Source: Spartobacteria bacterium
GTDB taxonomy: Bacteria; Verrucomicrobiota; Verrucomicrobiia; Chthoniobacterales; Chthoniobacteraceae
Assembly: GCA_025355595.1 (NCBI GenBank)
Contig: JANXZI010000044.1
Location: 1-39,878 of the forward strand
DNA: 39,878 nt
Direction of reading: 5' to 3'
Every line of letters begins with the position of its first letter. The stretch's first letter is position 1. The translations under genes and the position numbers were made by a program. The notes beneath the pieces are model-generated. The model ran no database searches, had not been told where the DNA came from, and saw only the letters and a program-made list of their open reading frames with translations. Of this stretch, positions 17,529 to 26,360 are shown one piece after another.

Positions 17529-18748
17529 ACACCGTGAAAATCGCCCACGTCACCACCATTGATGCCTCGCTGCATTCGCTCCTGCTGAATCAAATGCAGA
17601 GCTTGCAGGCGGCGGGTTACGATGTCGCCGGCATCTCCGCCGCCGGGGCCGCCGTGCCGCTGATCGAAGCCGGCGGCGTGCGGCATCTGGCCGTCCCGAT
17701 GAGCCGCAATCTGTCGCCGCTGGCCGATCTTGTGTCGCTGTGGCGGCTGTATCGCACGATGCGGCGCGAGCGCTTCACGATCGTCCACACCCACACGCCG
17801 AAGGCCGGCCTCCTCGGCCAGCTCGCGGCCCGGCTCGCGGGCGTGCCGGTCGTCGTGAACACGATTCACGGTTTCTATTTTCACGAGCACATGCGCCCGC
17901 TCGCGCGGCGGTTTTACATTTTCATGGAAAGGATCGCGGCGTTTTGCTCCGACCTCATCCTCTCGCAGAACGCCGAGGACATGGAGACGGCGGTGCGCGA
18001 GGGCATTTGCCGCCGGGAAAAAATCGCGTTGCTCGGCAATGGGATCGATCTTTCCGGATTCAACGCAGACGCGGTTTCCGCGGACGACGCATTGCGCTGC
18101 CGCGAGAAACTCCACATCCCCGCGGATGCCCCAGTCGTGGGTTTCGTCGGCCGCCTCGCGGCGCGGCGGAAAGGCTTCCTCGATTTTCTCGCCGCCGCGA
18201 AACGCATCGCCGCGCTGCGGCCCGACGTGCGCTTTCTCATCGCGGGCGATACCGATCACGGAAAGCCGGACGCAGTCGAGCCCTCCGTCGCTGAGGACTA
18301 TGGCATCGCGGACCGGTGCGTTTTCGTCGGGCAACTCCCGAACACAGCGTTACCCCGGCTTTACAAGGTGATGAGCGTGCTCGTCCTGCCATCCCTTTTC
18401 GAGGGCGTGCCGCGGGTGGTGATGGAGGCTTCCGCGATGGGCGTGCCATCCGTCGTCAGCGATGTGAAAGGCAACCGCGAAGCCGTGGATCAGGATGGCA
18501 ACGGACTGCGCGTGCCGTTCGGCGAGGTGCCCGCGCTCACCGCGGCGATCCTGCGCATCCTGACCGAACGCGACACCGCGCAACGCATGAGCATCGAGGC
18601 CGTGCGGATCGCGGCCGGGCGCTTCGATGAGCGGCTGGTCTTTGAGAAAGTGAAGCAGGAATATGCGCGGCTGCTCCTTGCCAAAGGTCTTCCGCTGCCC
18701 ACGCCGCGCACCAAGGAAAAGGAGGAACTGCAGCCATGCACCGCCTGA
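17525..18748 (+). CDS. GT4-family glycosyltransferase (EPS, 5th)
   Basis: The product has 407 residues. The first domain carries IVHTHTPKAGLLGQLAARLA and VVNTIHGFYFHEHM, a pattern typical of the WcaA/PglA-like GT4 enzymes that add the second sugar to a lipid-linked amino sugar. The donor half has FVGRLAARRKGFLDFL and EX7E as EGVPRVVME. It lies directly upstream of the PglC-type initiating transferase, which fits a role in the second step, but this is inference. It starts at ATGA with asnB and overlaps the next gene by 13 bases. Confidence 0.87.
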   Translation: MNTVKIAHVTTIDASLHSLLLNQMQSLQAAGYDVAGISAAGAAVPLIEAGGVRHLAVPMSRNLSPLADLVSLWRLYRTMRRERFTIVHTHTPKAGLLGQLAARLAGVPVVVNTIHGFYFHEHMRPLARRFYIFMERIAAFCSDLILSQNAEDMETAVREGICRREKIALLGNGIDLSGFNADAVSADDALRCREKLHIPADAPVVGFVGRLAARRKGFLDFLAAAKRIAALRPDVRFLIAGDTDHGKPDAVEPSVAEDYGIADRCVFVGQLPNTALPRLYKVMSVLVLPSLFEGVPRVVMEASAMGVPSVVSDVKGNREAVDQDGNGLRVPFGEVPALTAAILRILTERDTAQRMSIEAVRIAAGRFDERLVFEKVKQEYARLLLAKGLPLPTPRTKEKEELQPCTA

Positions 18749-19371
18749 TCGGAAAACGGCTCTTCGACCTCGCGCTGGTCATTCCCGCGCTGCTCCTGCT
18801 CGCGCCGGTATTTTTCGTCGTCGCGCTCCTCGTCCGCTGCAAGCTCGGCTCGCCCGTCCTTTTCCGCCAAGAGCGTCCGGGGCTGCGGGGAAAGCCGTTT
18901 GTGATGCTCAAATTCCGCACCATGACCGATGCTCGCGGCACCGACGGCGAGTTGCTGCCGGATGAAGATCGCGCGCACCCATTCGGCCAGATGCTGCGCC
19001 GCACGAGCCTCGATGAACTGCCCGAACTGCTCAACGTGCTCAAGGGCGAGATGAGTCTCGTCGGCCCGCGCCCGCTGCTGATGCGCTATCTTCCGCGCTA
19101 TTCGCCGGAACAGATGCGGCGACACGAGACGCTCCCCGGCATTACCGGCCTGGCGCAGGTGAGCGGGCGCAACAACCTTCCGTGGGAGGAAAAGTTCGCG
19201 CTCGATGTCCAGTACGTGGACCGATGCTCACTCTGGCTGGATATCAGAATCCTGCTGCTGACCGTGCGCGCAGTGACCGGTGCGGAGGGCGTGAGCGCAG
19301 GATCCCATTTTAGTTCGCCGGAATTTATGGGCACAGCCGCCCGCGACCGCGACGGAAAGGAGAGCGCATGA
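18736..19371 (+). CDS. pglC: PglC-like undecaprenyl-phosphate phosphoglycosyl transferase
   Basis: The 211-residue protein has one N-terminal hydrophobic segment (about 13-33), as in small monotopic phosphoglycosyl transferases. Signature blocks are KRLFDL (7-12), LKFRTM (58-63), RRTSLDELPELLNVL (88-102) and SLVGPRPL. The Asp-Glu at 93-94 is at the same position as the catalytic Asp-Glu dyad of Campylobacter PglC. It transfers a sugar phosphate from a UDP-sugar to undecaprenyl phosphate and starts the repeat unit. With pglD, pglE and pglF following, the likely sugar is UDP-diacetamidobacillosamine. Confidence 0.9.
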   Translation: MHRLIGKRLFDLALVIPALLLLAPVFFVVALLVRCKLGSPVLFRQERPGLRGKPFVMLKFRTMTDARGTDGELLPDEDRAHPFGQMLRRTSLDELPELLNVLKGEMSLVGPRPLLMRYLPRYSPEQMRRHETLPGITGLAQVSGRNNLPWEEKFALDVQYVDRCSLWLDIRILLLTVRAVTGAEGVSAGSHFSSPEFMGTAARDRDGKESA

Positions 19372-20015
19372 ACGCAACTAACTGCATGTATCTATATGGT
19401 GCCGGTGGCCATTCCAAGGTCATCCTCGATATCCTGCAAAGCTTCGGAATACGCGTGAAGGGCGTCTTTGATGATAATCCCGCCGATGCCAAACTGCGCA
19501 TTGTGAAGGTTGCCGATGGTATTCGGCTGCTCGGGGAAGGATTTCCGGAATTAGATGCACCACTGATCATATCTGTGGGAAACAATGCCAGACGGGCTGA
19601 ATTGGCATCCTTGATCAAGGCGAACTATGGGACAGCCATTCACCGCAGCGCCATTATCGCCTCCACGGCCACCATCGGTGTCGGAACCGTGATCCTGCAT
19701 GGCGCGATCGTGCAGGCCGATGCGCAGATCGGGGCACACGTTCTGATTAATACGGCTGCAAGCATTGATCATGACAATATCATCGGTGACTATGCGCATG
19801 TCTCGCCGCACGCGACGTTATGCGGCCATGTCGAGGTAGGCGAGGGCACACATATCGGCGCCGGCGCAGTGGTCATCCAGAAGGTCCGCATCGGGCGTTG
19901 GTGTACCGTCGGTGCCGGGGCGGTCGTGCTTCGGGACATACCCGACTTCTCGACAGCCGTGGGCAATCCAGCACGGGTGATCAAAGTAGGCAAGAAGGAG
20001 GCAGCCACGTCATGA
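19368..20015 (+). CDS. pglD: PglD-like sugar N-acyltransferase (left-handed beta helix)
   Basis: The 215-residue protein has the two-part PglD/NeuD architecture. A small Rossmann-like domain opens with YLYGAGGHSKVILDIL (9-23), and hexapeptide repeats from about 90 to 205 form a left-handed beta helix (TIGVGTVILHGAIVQ, HIGAGAVVIQKVRIG). INTAASIDHD contains the likely catalytic base His135, and His144 follows. It should acetylate the 4-amino group made by PglE using acetyl-CoA. The start of the gene is AT-richer than the operon upstream (29 of 60 G+C at 19381-19440), marking a composition change that continues into the next gene. Confidence 0.88.
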   Translation: MNATNCMYLYGAGGHSKVILDILQSFGIRVKGVFDDNPADAKLRIVKVADGIRLLGEGFPELDAPLIISVGNNARRAELASLIKANYGTAIHRSAIIASTATIGVGTVILHGAIVQADAQIGAHVLINTAASIDHDNIIGDYAHVSPHATLCGHVEVGEGTHIGAGAVVIQKVRIGRWCTVGAGAVVLRDIPDFSTAVGNPARVIKVGKKEAATS

Positions 20016-22762
20016 AACATTCCCTGCCCAACGGAAATCCAGATTCCCAGTCTGATGGAATGAGCATGGGTGAGTGCTACGACATAGCGATCGTCGGGTC
20101 GGGCATTTCCTGCGCTTACACCTTGATCCACTACATCGCGCTGCTGGAGAAGCAGCCGCCCGGAAAGTCCATCAAGGTAATTGTCTTTGAGAAGTCCGGT
20201 GAATTTTGGAATGGCATCCCCTATGGCAGTCGCTCAGGCCGCTATTCGTTGCTGATATCCTCACTGAAGGAGTTTCTGCCTCAGAACGAGGAGCGCGAGG
20301 CTTTCGCAGCGTGGCTGAGTAAGAACCGCGACTGGGTGTTTGACAGATTCAAGCAGGGAGATGGAGAACTGGCGACGAAGTGGCTTCGAAGCAATGAAAA
20401 GGCGATGGCCGACGGTCTCTGGGACCACCTGTTCATTCCACGATATACCTTCGGATTATACCTCCAGGAACGCCTCACGGACCTTCTGCAACGGGCCGCC
20501 GCGAGGCGCCTTCTTGAGTGCAGCATGGTGTCGGCAAATGTGGTGGATATCGAGCGCGTGAATCACCTTCACCGGATCCATTTCGTGAGTGCGGCGGCGG
20601 AAAGTGCCGTGCTGGTGAACAAGGTGATCTTGGGGATTGGCAGTCCGCCGAATGGCGTGCTGGAGCAGCCAAAGGAAGACGGTGCTGACGAGAGCGGGTG
20701 CCTGATCGGCGACATGTATGAGCCATCGGTGGAGTTCAATATCCGGCGGATTACGGAGGCATTAAAGCAGTCCAAAGGTGATCAAGGCCAGAGCAAGCAA
20801 GTGTTGATCGTCGGAGCCAACGCCAGCGCTCTGGAGGCACTTTATTGGCTGAATAACTCCAGGGAGTTGCACGGCTTAATCAGCAAGTTCTCCATCCTTT
20901 CCTCGAAGGCGGCATTCCCTCATCGCATCAGCCGCGAAGTGACACTGGCCAACTACTCCCCAAAGCATCTTGGAGCACTGGTGAAAGCCGGAGCGCACAC
21001 CGCAAAGCAGATCCTCGACGCGATTCGGCAGGATGTGGCGCATGCCACCGCGCAAAACATCAACGTCGCCGACCTGTTTGGTGATATTTCGAGGGGGATG
21101 ATCGAGGCGCTGAATCAACTGGAGGTCGTCGAGCAGAAGAAGTTTGTCGCGAAGTATGGGGTGGAGATCGGCAGATTGCAGAGACGTGCCGGTTCAGATT
21201 ACCTGGAGGTGGTGGATGCCTTGGCTGCGCAAGGCCGGATCGAGATGCTCAAAGGCAGGTGTGTCCGGTGCGTGCCGCTTGGCGATAGTGATCTTGGATG
21301 TGAATTTATGACCGGCAAAAGTGGGAAGGAGATGATTCTCGCGGGTCCGTTTGCGGTCGTCATCAGTTGTGCCGGTTTCCAAGATGTGACGAGGTCGTCC
21401 TCCACCTTGATGCGAAACCTGATCGGGCGAAAGATTTGCGTGCCGAACGCGTCCAAGCGCGGATTTCGGATCAGCGAGAGCTTTGAAACAAGCAAGGGCT
21501 GCTATTTGATTGGCCCCTTGGTCGCGGGCAACTTAGCGGGCAAGCTGAGGATTTGGCACGCGGAGAGTTGCACTCGGATTATTGCCATGTCCAGGCAGTT
21601 GGCAGCGGCATTGATGCCCAAGGAAATCCGCAGCCCGAGGAGGCTTCCAGTGCTCATCGGTCACATCATGAAAGTGCTGGGCACCGCGGACCATGATGAA
21701 TGGATGGATGTGCTCGCCAGCACCGCGCAGCACGACTTCTATCACCTGCCACAATATCATCGTGTCGAAGAGGCGCGCGGCGAGGGAGTGGCGCAGCTTT
21801 TCGCCTATCGCGAAGGCGACTGCGTGATCGCGCTTCCGCTCATGCTCCGACCGGTGGACGATGCAGTGCCCGATGGATGGAAGGACGCGACATCGGTCTA
21901 TGGATACGGTGGCGCGGTTGCATCGCACCAAGAGGTGCCGGAAGCGGTCGTGAGAAACTTTCGGGCCGCACTGAAGGAGGCGCTCATGGAGCGCCGGGTG
22001 GTCGCGGCCTTTTCGCGGCTTCACCCGCTGCTTCCGCAGAGCGACCTGTTCGCAGGTCTGGGCGAATGCCGGCTTCACGGGCAGGCCGTCTCGGTGGATC
22101 TCACGCTGCCGCCGGAGGATCAACGGGCGCGCTACCGCAACGCCTACAAGACGCGCCTCAACAAGCTCCAGCGCGAGGGTGTCGTCTGCGTCCACGACGC
22201 AACGAAACGTCATCTGGCGGAGTTCATCAGCATCTACCGCGAAACGATGCGGCGCGTGAACGCGAACGACTCCTATTTTTTTGGCGACGATTATTTCACG
22301 CGGCTCGCCGAGGAACTCGGAGACAAGCTGCAATTGTTCGTGGTCCGGGTGAGTGAAACCGTGGCCGCCGCGGGCCTGTTCACCCTTTGCGATGGCATCA
22401 TCCAGTTTCACCTGGGTGGGACGCGGGACAGCTTCCTCGGCGTCTCGCCCATGCCATTGCTGATCGACACCGTCCGGCTGTGGGGCAACGAAATGGCTGC
22501 GCGGGTGCTGCATCTCGGCGGCGGTGTCGGATCCAAGAACGACACCCTGTGGCATTTCAAGGCGGGCTTTTCCGATCGCCGGCACGATTTTGCCACATGG
22601 CGCTGGATCGTCGTTCCGGAGGTCTATCGCGGACTGTGCGAGGAACGGCGGCGGCTGGATGACTTCAACAACAGCGCGGCGGTGTCGGCGGAGTTTTTTC
22701 CCGCTTACCGATGCCCGGCGGCACCGCGTCTCGCGGTCCCCAGCGAAGTCGCGAACACATGA
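20012..22762 (+). CDS. FAD/NAD(P)-binding domain fused to FemAB/GNAT-like acyltransferase
   Basis: The 916-residue protein starts at ATGA with pglD. Residues about 22-535 form an FAD/NAD(P)-binding unit: DIAIVGSGISCAYTLIHY (24-41), EFWNGIPYG (64-72), then a second nucleotide fold VLIVGANASALEALY (264-278) and a late SCAGFQDVT block (452-460). This resembles the PF13454 (NAD_binding_9) class. Residues about 560-885 match FemAB-like GNAT enzymes (PF13480 type): a DEWMDVLAS entry, YKTRLNKLQREGVV (712-725), and the closing block VLHLGGGVGSKNDTLWHFK (832-850). FemAB relatives add aminoacyl or acyl groups. I do not know this fusion as a described enzyme. Located between pglD and pglE, it probably modifies an amino sugar. 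GC is lower in the N-terminal part (27 of 60 at 20161-20220) than in the C-terminal part (42 of 60 at 22081-22140). Confidence 0.8.
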   Translation: MKHSLPNGNPDSQSDGMSMGECYDIAIVGSGISCAYTLIHYIALLEKQPPGKSIKVIVFEKSGEFWNGIPYGSRSGRYSLLISSLKEFLPQNEEREAFAAWLSKNRDWVFDRFKQGDGELATKWLRSNEKAMADGLWDHLFIPRYTFGLYLQERLTDLLQRAAARRLLECSMVSANVVDIERVNHLHRIHFVSAAAESAVLVNKVILGIGSPPNGVLEQPKEDGADESGCLIGDMYEPSVEFNIRRITEALKQSKGDQGQSKQVLIVGANASALEALYWLNNSRELHGLISKFSILSSKAAFPHRISREVTLANYSPKHLGALVKAGAHTAKQILDAIRQDVAHATAQNINVADLFGDISRGMIEALNQLEVVEQKKFVAKYGVEIGRLQRRAGSDYLEVVDALAAQGRIEMLKGRCVRCVPLGDSDLGCEFMTGKSGKEMILAGPFAVVISCAGFQDVTRSSSTLMRNLIGRKICVPNASKRGFRISESFETSKGCYLIGPLVAGNLAGKLRIWHAESCTRIIAMSRQLAAALMPKEIRSPRRLPVLIGHIMKVLGTADHDEWMDVLASTAQHDFYHLPQYHRVEEARGEGVAQLFAYREGDCVIALPLMLRPVDDAVPDGWKDATSVYGYGGAVASHQEVPEAVVRNFRAALKEALMERRVVAAFSRLHPLLPQSDLFAGLGECRLHGQAVSVDLTLPPEDQRARYRNAYKTRLNKLQREGVVCVHDATKRHLAEFISIYRETMRRVNANDSYFFGDDYFTRLAEELGDKLQLFVVRVSETVAAAGLFTLCDGIIQFHLGGTRDSFLGVSPMPLLIDTVRLWGNEMAARVLHLGGGVGSKNDTLWHFKAGFSDRRHDFATWRWIVVPEVYRGLCEERRRLDDFNNSAAVSAEFFPAYRCPAAPRLAVPSEVANT

Positions 22763-23919
22763 CTATGGACAAACCACCCCGAATTTACCTCTCTCCGCCG
22801 CACATGGGCGCCCTGGAGCTGGCGTTAGTGAAGGAAGCATTCGCGACGAACTGGATCGCGCCGCTCGGGCCGCACGTCGATGGCTTTGAGCGCGAACTGG
22901 CGGCTTATGTCGGCGTGCCGCACGCGGCGGCGCTCTCGTCGGGCACGGCGGCGCTGCACCTCGCGTTGCGCTTAGTCGGCCTGCAGCGTGGTGACGAAGT
23001 GCTGTGCTCGACCTTCACCTTCAGCGCCAGCGCCAACCCGATCGCCTATGAAGGCGCGACGCCCGTTTTCATAGATTCGGAAAATACGAGTTGGAACATG
23101 GACCCGGGGCTCCTCGCCGAGGAACTCGACTCTTGCGCCGCCCTCGGACGCCTTCCCCGCGCGGTCATCGTCGTCGATCTTTACGGCCAAAGCGCAGACT
23201 ACGCACCAATCCTCGATGCCTGCGCCAAGTATGCCGTGCCGGTCATCCAGGATTCCGCGGAAGCGCTGGGAGCGACTTATCGCGGTGCGGCTGTCGGACA
23301 GCAGGGACACTTCGCGGTGTTCTCATTTAATGGCAATAAGATCATCACCACCTCTGGCGGAGGGATGCTTGTCGCAAAAGATGCCGCCTTGATCGAGCGC
23401 GCACGCTTCCTCGCCACCCAGGCGCGCGATCCCGCGCCTCATTACCAGCACTCGGCGATTGGTTTTAATTATCGCATGAGTAACGTCCTGGCCGGCATCG
23501 GGCGCGGACAGCTCTCCGTGCTGCCGCAGCGAATCGCCGCGCGCCGGACTAACTTCCAATCCTATCGGGCCGCACTCGGCGACGTGCCCGGCATTAGTTT
23601 CATGCCGATCCGCCCCGACAGTGAGCCTAACTATTGGCTGACCTGCATCATGATCGATCCGGAAAAATTCGGCGCCTCGCGAGAGGATGTGCGTCTGGCA
23701 CTCGAAGCCCACCATATCGAATCGCGGCCGCTCTGGAAACCGCTCCATTTGCAGCCGGTCTTCGCCAGCAGCCGCGTGCGCGGCGGCGCTTTATCCGAAG
23801 GGCTGTTCGAGCGCGGCCTTTGCCTGCCCAGCGGCTCGAGCCTTTCACCCGATGATCTGAACCGGATCTGCGCACTAATCCTCGAAACGCCGCGAAGCCT
23901 GGCGGCCCCCGACCTATGA
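22759..23919 (+). CDS. pglE: PglE-like DegT/DnrJ/EryC1 PLP-dependent sugar aminotransferase
   Basis: The product has 386 residues starting at the ATG that overlaps the previous stop; a second ATG two codons later is possible. IYLSPPHMG opens the fold, SSGTAALHLAL (60-70) binds the cofactor phosphate, QDSAEALGA (164-172) holds the Asp that pairs with the PLP ring, and Lys194 in FSFNGNKIITTSGGG is the Schiff-base lysine. This is the PglE/PerA subgroup that transfers an amino group from glutamate to a UDP-4-keto-6-deoxy sugar. It acts between PglF and PglD in UDP-bacillosamine synthesis. ATGA joins it to pglF. Confidence 0.9.
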   Translation: MTMDKPPRIYLSPPHMGALELALVKEAFATNWIAPLGPHVDGFERELAAYVGVPHAAALSSGTAALHLALRLVGLQRGDEVLCSTFTFSASANPIAYEGATPVFIDSENTSWNMDPGLLAEELDSCAALGRLPRAVIVVDLYGQSADYAPILDACAKYAVPVIQDSAEALGATYRGAAVGQQGHFAVFSFNGNKIITTSGGGMLVAKDAALIERARFLATQARDPAPHYQHSAIGFNYRMSNVLAGIGRGQLSVLPQRIAARRTNFQSYRAALGDVPGISFMPIRPDSEPNYWLTCIMIDPEKFGASREDVRLALEAHHIESRPLWKPLHLQPVFASSRVRGGALSEGLFERGLCLPSGSSLSPDDLNRICALILETPRSLAAPDL

Positions 23920-25880
23920 TCCGCGCGCTCGGACGTCCCATCCTCCAGCGAATCATGCGGGACCGGCCGCTCCGCCTGATTGCTCTTACGTTCACCTATG
24001 CACTCGTCATCGGGCTGAGCGTCATCTTCGCGTATCTGCTGCGGTTCGATTTTGATATTCCCGCGTGGATCCGCCCGAGCGTCCTCTCCGTCTGCCTGAT
24101 CACGGTGTCCGTGCATCTCCTGTGCATGTTTTGCTTCCATCAGTTCGACGGGCTGCTCAGCTATTTCAGTACGCCGGATTTGCGACGGCTCATGCTCGCA
24201 TGCACGACGGCGGTGTTCGCGCTCGGTGCGATCCGATTAATTTTTGGGACCGGATTCGCGCCGCCGAAGGGCGTCCTTCTCATGCACTATCTTCTCAGCA
24301 CGCTGGCGCTCAGCGGACTCCGCCTGAGCTTCCGGCACATCCGGCAGATTGCCTTCGCAAATGGTGGGCGAACGGTCGTCAAGCCGCGCCGTGTGGCCAT
24401 CGTTGGCGCGGGCGATTGCGGCGCGGCCCTGGCCAAGGACCTTCTGGCAAAGCCGTGGCTCGCCCTGTTACCCGTCGCATTCTTCGACGACCACCGCAGC
24501 GCCCGTTGCAGCATCCACGGCATCGCCATCGCAGGCATCCCGGAGCACATCGCCGAATTCAAAGAAAAGCTGAACCTCGACGAGGTCATCATCGCCATGC
24601 CGTCCGCGCCCGCGATGCGCATCCGCGAAATCCTGATCCTCACACGCGACGCCGGCCTTCCATGCCGGACGGTGCCTTCGCTGGATCAACTGGCGACCGG
24701 CCGCGTGAGCGTGAGCAATTTGCGGCCCGTCGAGATTCACGACCTGCTGGGCCGTGCCCCGGTGGAAATCAAAGGTGACGCCGTGCGGGAAATCATCGAA
24801 GGCCACACCGTCATGGTCACCGGCGCCGGCGGGAGCATCGGCAGCGAACTGTGTCGCCAGATTCTCACCTTCGGACCGGCCGCACTGATCCTTGTCGAGC
24901 GTTCGGAGCCGCAGCTTTTTGTCATCGAGCAGGAGCTACTGGGCCAGAAAAACGCCGCCACATTGCTTCCGGTCGTCGGCGATGTCACACAGCGCAACCA
25001 AATGCTGGAAGTTTTCCGCCGCTTCCGACCGCACGTCATTTTCCACGCGGCGGCCCACAAGCATGTGCCCCTGATGGAACTCCAACCCGGGGAAGCGATC
25101 CGCAACAATGTCTTTGGGACTGCACTGCTCGCCGACCTCGCCATCGAACACGCCGTGGAGCGATTCGTCTTTGTCTCTACGGACAAGGCCGTGAACCCAA
25201 CCAATGTGATGGGCGCAACTAAGCGGCTCGCAGAAATGTACATCCAGTCGCTCGCGACGCGGTCGTCACGCACCAAGTTCATGGCCGTGCGCTTCGGCAA
25301 TGTGCTCGGCTCATCCGGGAGCGTCGTGCCCACCTTCACACAGCAAATCGCGGCTGGCGGGCCGGTGACCGTGACCCATGCCGAAGTCACCCGCTATTTC
25401 ATGACGATTCCGGAAGCCGTCTCTCTGGTCCTCCAGAGTTCCGCCTTCGGCAAGGGTGGCGACATTTTCGTCCTTGATATGGGCAAGCCGGTGCGAATTC
25501 TCGACCTCGCACTCCAGATGATCACACTTAGCGGCCTCGTCCCGCACAAGGATATCGAGATCCAGGTCACCGGGCTCCGTCCCGGCGAGAAACTCTACGA
25601 GGAACTCAGCCACGGCGGTGAAAGTGTCAGTGCGACGGCGCACCCAAAAATCGCACGGCTGCTCTCAACCCCGATCCATCACCGTTTCGCCGATGCCTTC
25701 CTGATGGAACTGTACCGCGCGCTAAAGGAAGGCCCATCGGACTCAGCCAGCCTCAAAGCACTGCTGACAACAATGCTGCCCGAATACACTCCATTTGTAT
25801 CCACGCCACCCGACAGTTCGGTTCCCCATGCGCATCCCAGCGCTCCGCCTGACTGTATTCGCAGCCTTGATCTCGGATAG
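23916..25880 (+). CDS. pglF: PglF/CapD/FlaA1-like membrane nucleotide-sugar 4,6-dehydratase
   Basis: The 654-residue protein begins with four transmembrane helices (about 20-140), followed by a CoA-binding-like Rossmann domain (RRVAIVGAGDCGAALAKDL, 158-176) and the SDR domain proper (TGAGGSIGSEL, 302-312). Instead of YxxxK it has the MxxxK dyad (Met432-Lys436 in VMGATKRLAEM), with STDKAVNPTN just before; this is the hallmark of the PglF/WbpM dehydratases that convert UDP-GlcNAc to the 4-keto-6-deoxy sugar. It is the last EPS gene. The extended C-terminus (about residue 600 on) is Pro/Ser-rich. No clear terminator follows; transposase debris begins within 100 bases. Confidence 0.92.
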   Translation: MIRALGRPILQRIMRDRPLRLIALTFTYALVIGLSVIFAYLLRFDFDIPAWIRPSVLSVCLITVSVHLLCMFCFHQFDGLLSYFSTPDLRRLMLACTTAVFALGAIRLIFGTGFAPPKGVLLMHYLLSTLALSGLRLSFRHIRQIAFANGGRTVVKPRRVAIVGAGDCGAALAKDLLAKPWLALLPVAFFDDHRSARCSIHGIAIAGIPEHIAEFKEKLNLDEVIIAMPSAPAMRIREILILTRDAGLPCRTVPSLDQLATGRVSVSNLRPVEIHDLLGRAPVEIKGDAVREIIEGHTVMVTGAGGSIGSELCRQILTFGPAALILVERSEPQLFVIEQELLGQKNAATLLPVVGDVTQRNQMLEVFRRFRPHVIFHAAAHKHVPLMELQPGEAIRNNVFGTALLADLAIEHAVERFVFVSTDKAVNPTNVMGATKRLAEMYIQSLATRSSRTKFMAVRFGNVLGSSGSVVPTFTQQIAAGGPVTVTHAEVTRYFMTIPEAVSLVLQSSAFGKGGDIFVLDMGKPVRILDLALQMITLSGLVPHKDIEIQVTGLRPGEKLYEELSHGGESVSATAHPKIARLLSTPIHHRFADAFLMELYRALKEGPSDSASLKALLTTMLPEYTPFVSTPPDSSVPHAHPSAPPDCIRSLDLG

Positions 25881-25979
25881 AAAAAAGAAGAACCGGCGGC
25901 AGTGCGCAGCCCCCATTTCCCGCCGACCCCAAACCCCGTGCCGAACGGTCCGGCTCTGCGGACGCCAGCCGCTGCAGTT

Positions 25980-26288
25980 CCTTTGCAGCGAGGGCTTGCC
26001 GCAATGGCAAAATCCCATGGGTCTGGATTCGCACCGATCGCGACACGGAGATCCGCCCGTTTCTGCCACACCCGCCGGCACCGCCTGCATCCCTATTCGC
26101 CCGAACTCAATCCGCAGGAACATCTCCGGGAGATTCGGGAAAAGGAATTTCCCATCCGGGGGGGCAGACATGGCCGGGGTGGTGCGAACCTTGGAAAGCG
26201 GCCTGCCACGGCTCGCCTCGGATCACGAGCACGGACGGAGATCGGCACCTGGCCTTGGATGCTTAGTCTCGTCTTGAAAGCGAAGTAG
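25980..26288 (+). pseudogene. Degraded IS630-type transposase C-terminus
   Basis: One frame carries LHPYSPELNPQEHLREIREK at 26085-26144, the classic PxYSPELNPxE block of IS630/Tc1 DDE transposases, with the last catalytic acid in it. Immediately after, homology jumps to another frame (RADMAGVVRTLESGLPRLAS) and then back (GTWPWMLSLVLKAK, stop at 26286-26288). At least two frameshifts, no start and no upstream catalytic Asp show it is dead. It lies just past the last EPS gene, mirroring the transposase tail at 1-126. Nothing else coding is seen between 25881 and 26452. Confidence 0.65.
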
Positions 26289-26319
26289 AATAAGATCGGT
26301 CGCCGAGTATCATCACGCG

Positions 26320-26335
26320 CTTCGGGCGCCCGAAG
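26320..26335. terminator. 16-bp perfect palindrome, possible terminator
   Basis: CTTCGGGCGCCCGAAG is a perfect palindrome that can form a 6-bp GC-rich stem with a GCGC tetraloop. On the plus strand it is followed by GTCTTTCGTGTTT, a weak U-rich tail. It lies after the transposase debris and downstream of the minus-strand acyl carrier protein gene, so it could end transcription from either side. The tail is poor on both strands. Confidence 0.3.
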
Positions 26336-26360
26336 GTCTTTCGTGTTTCACACGCCGAGC

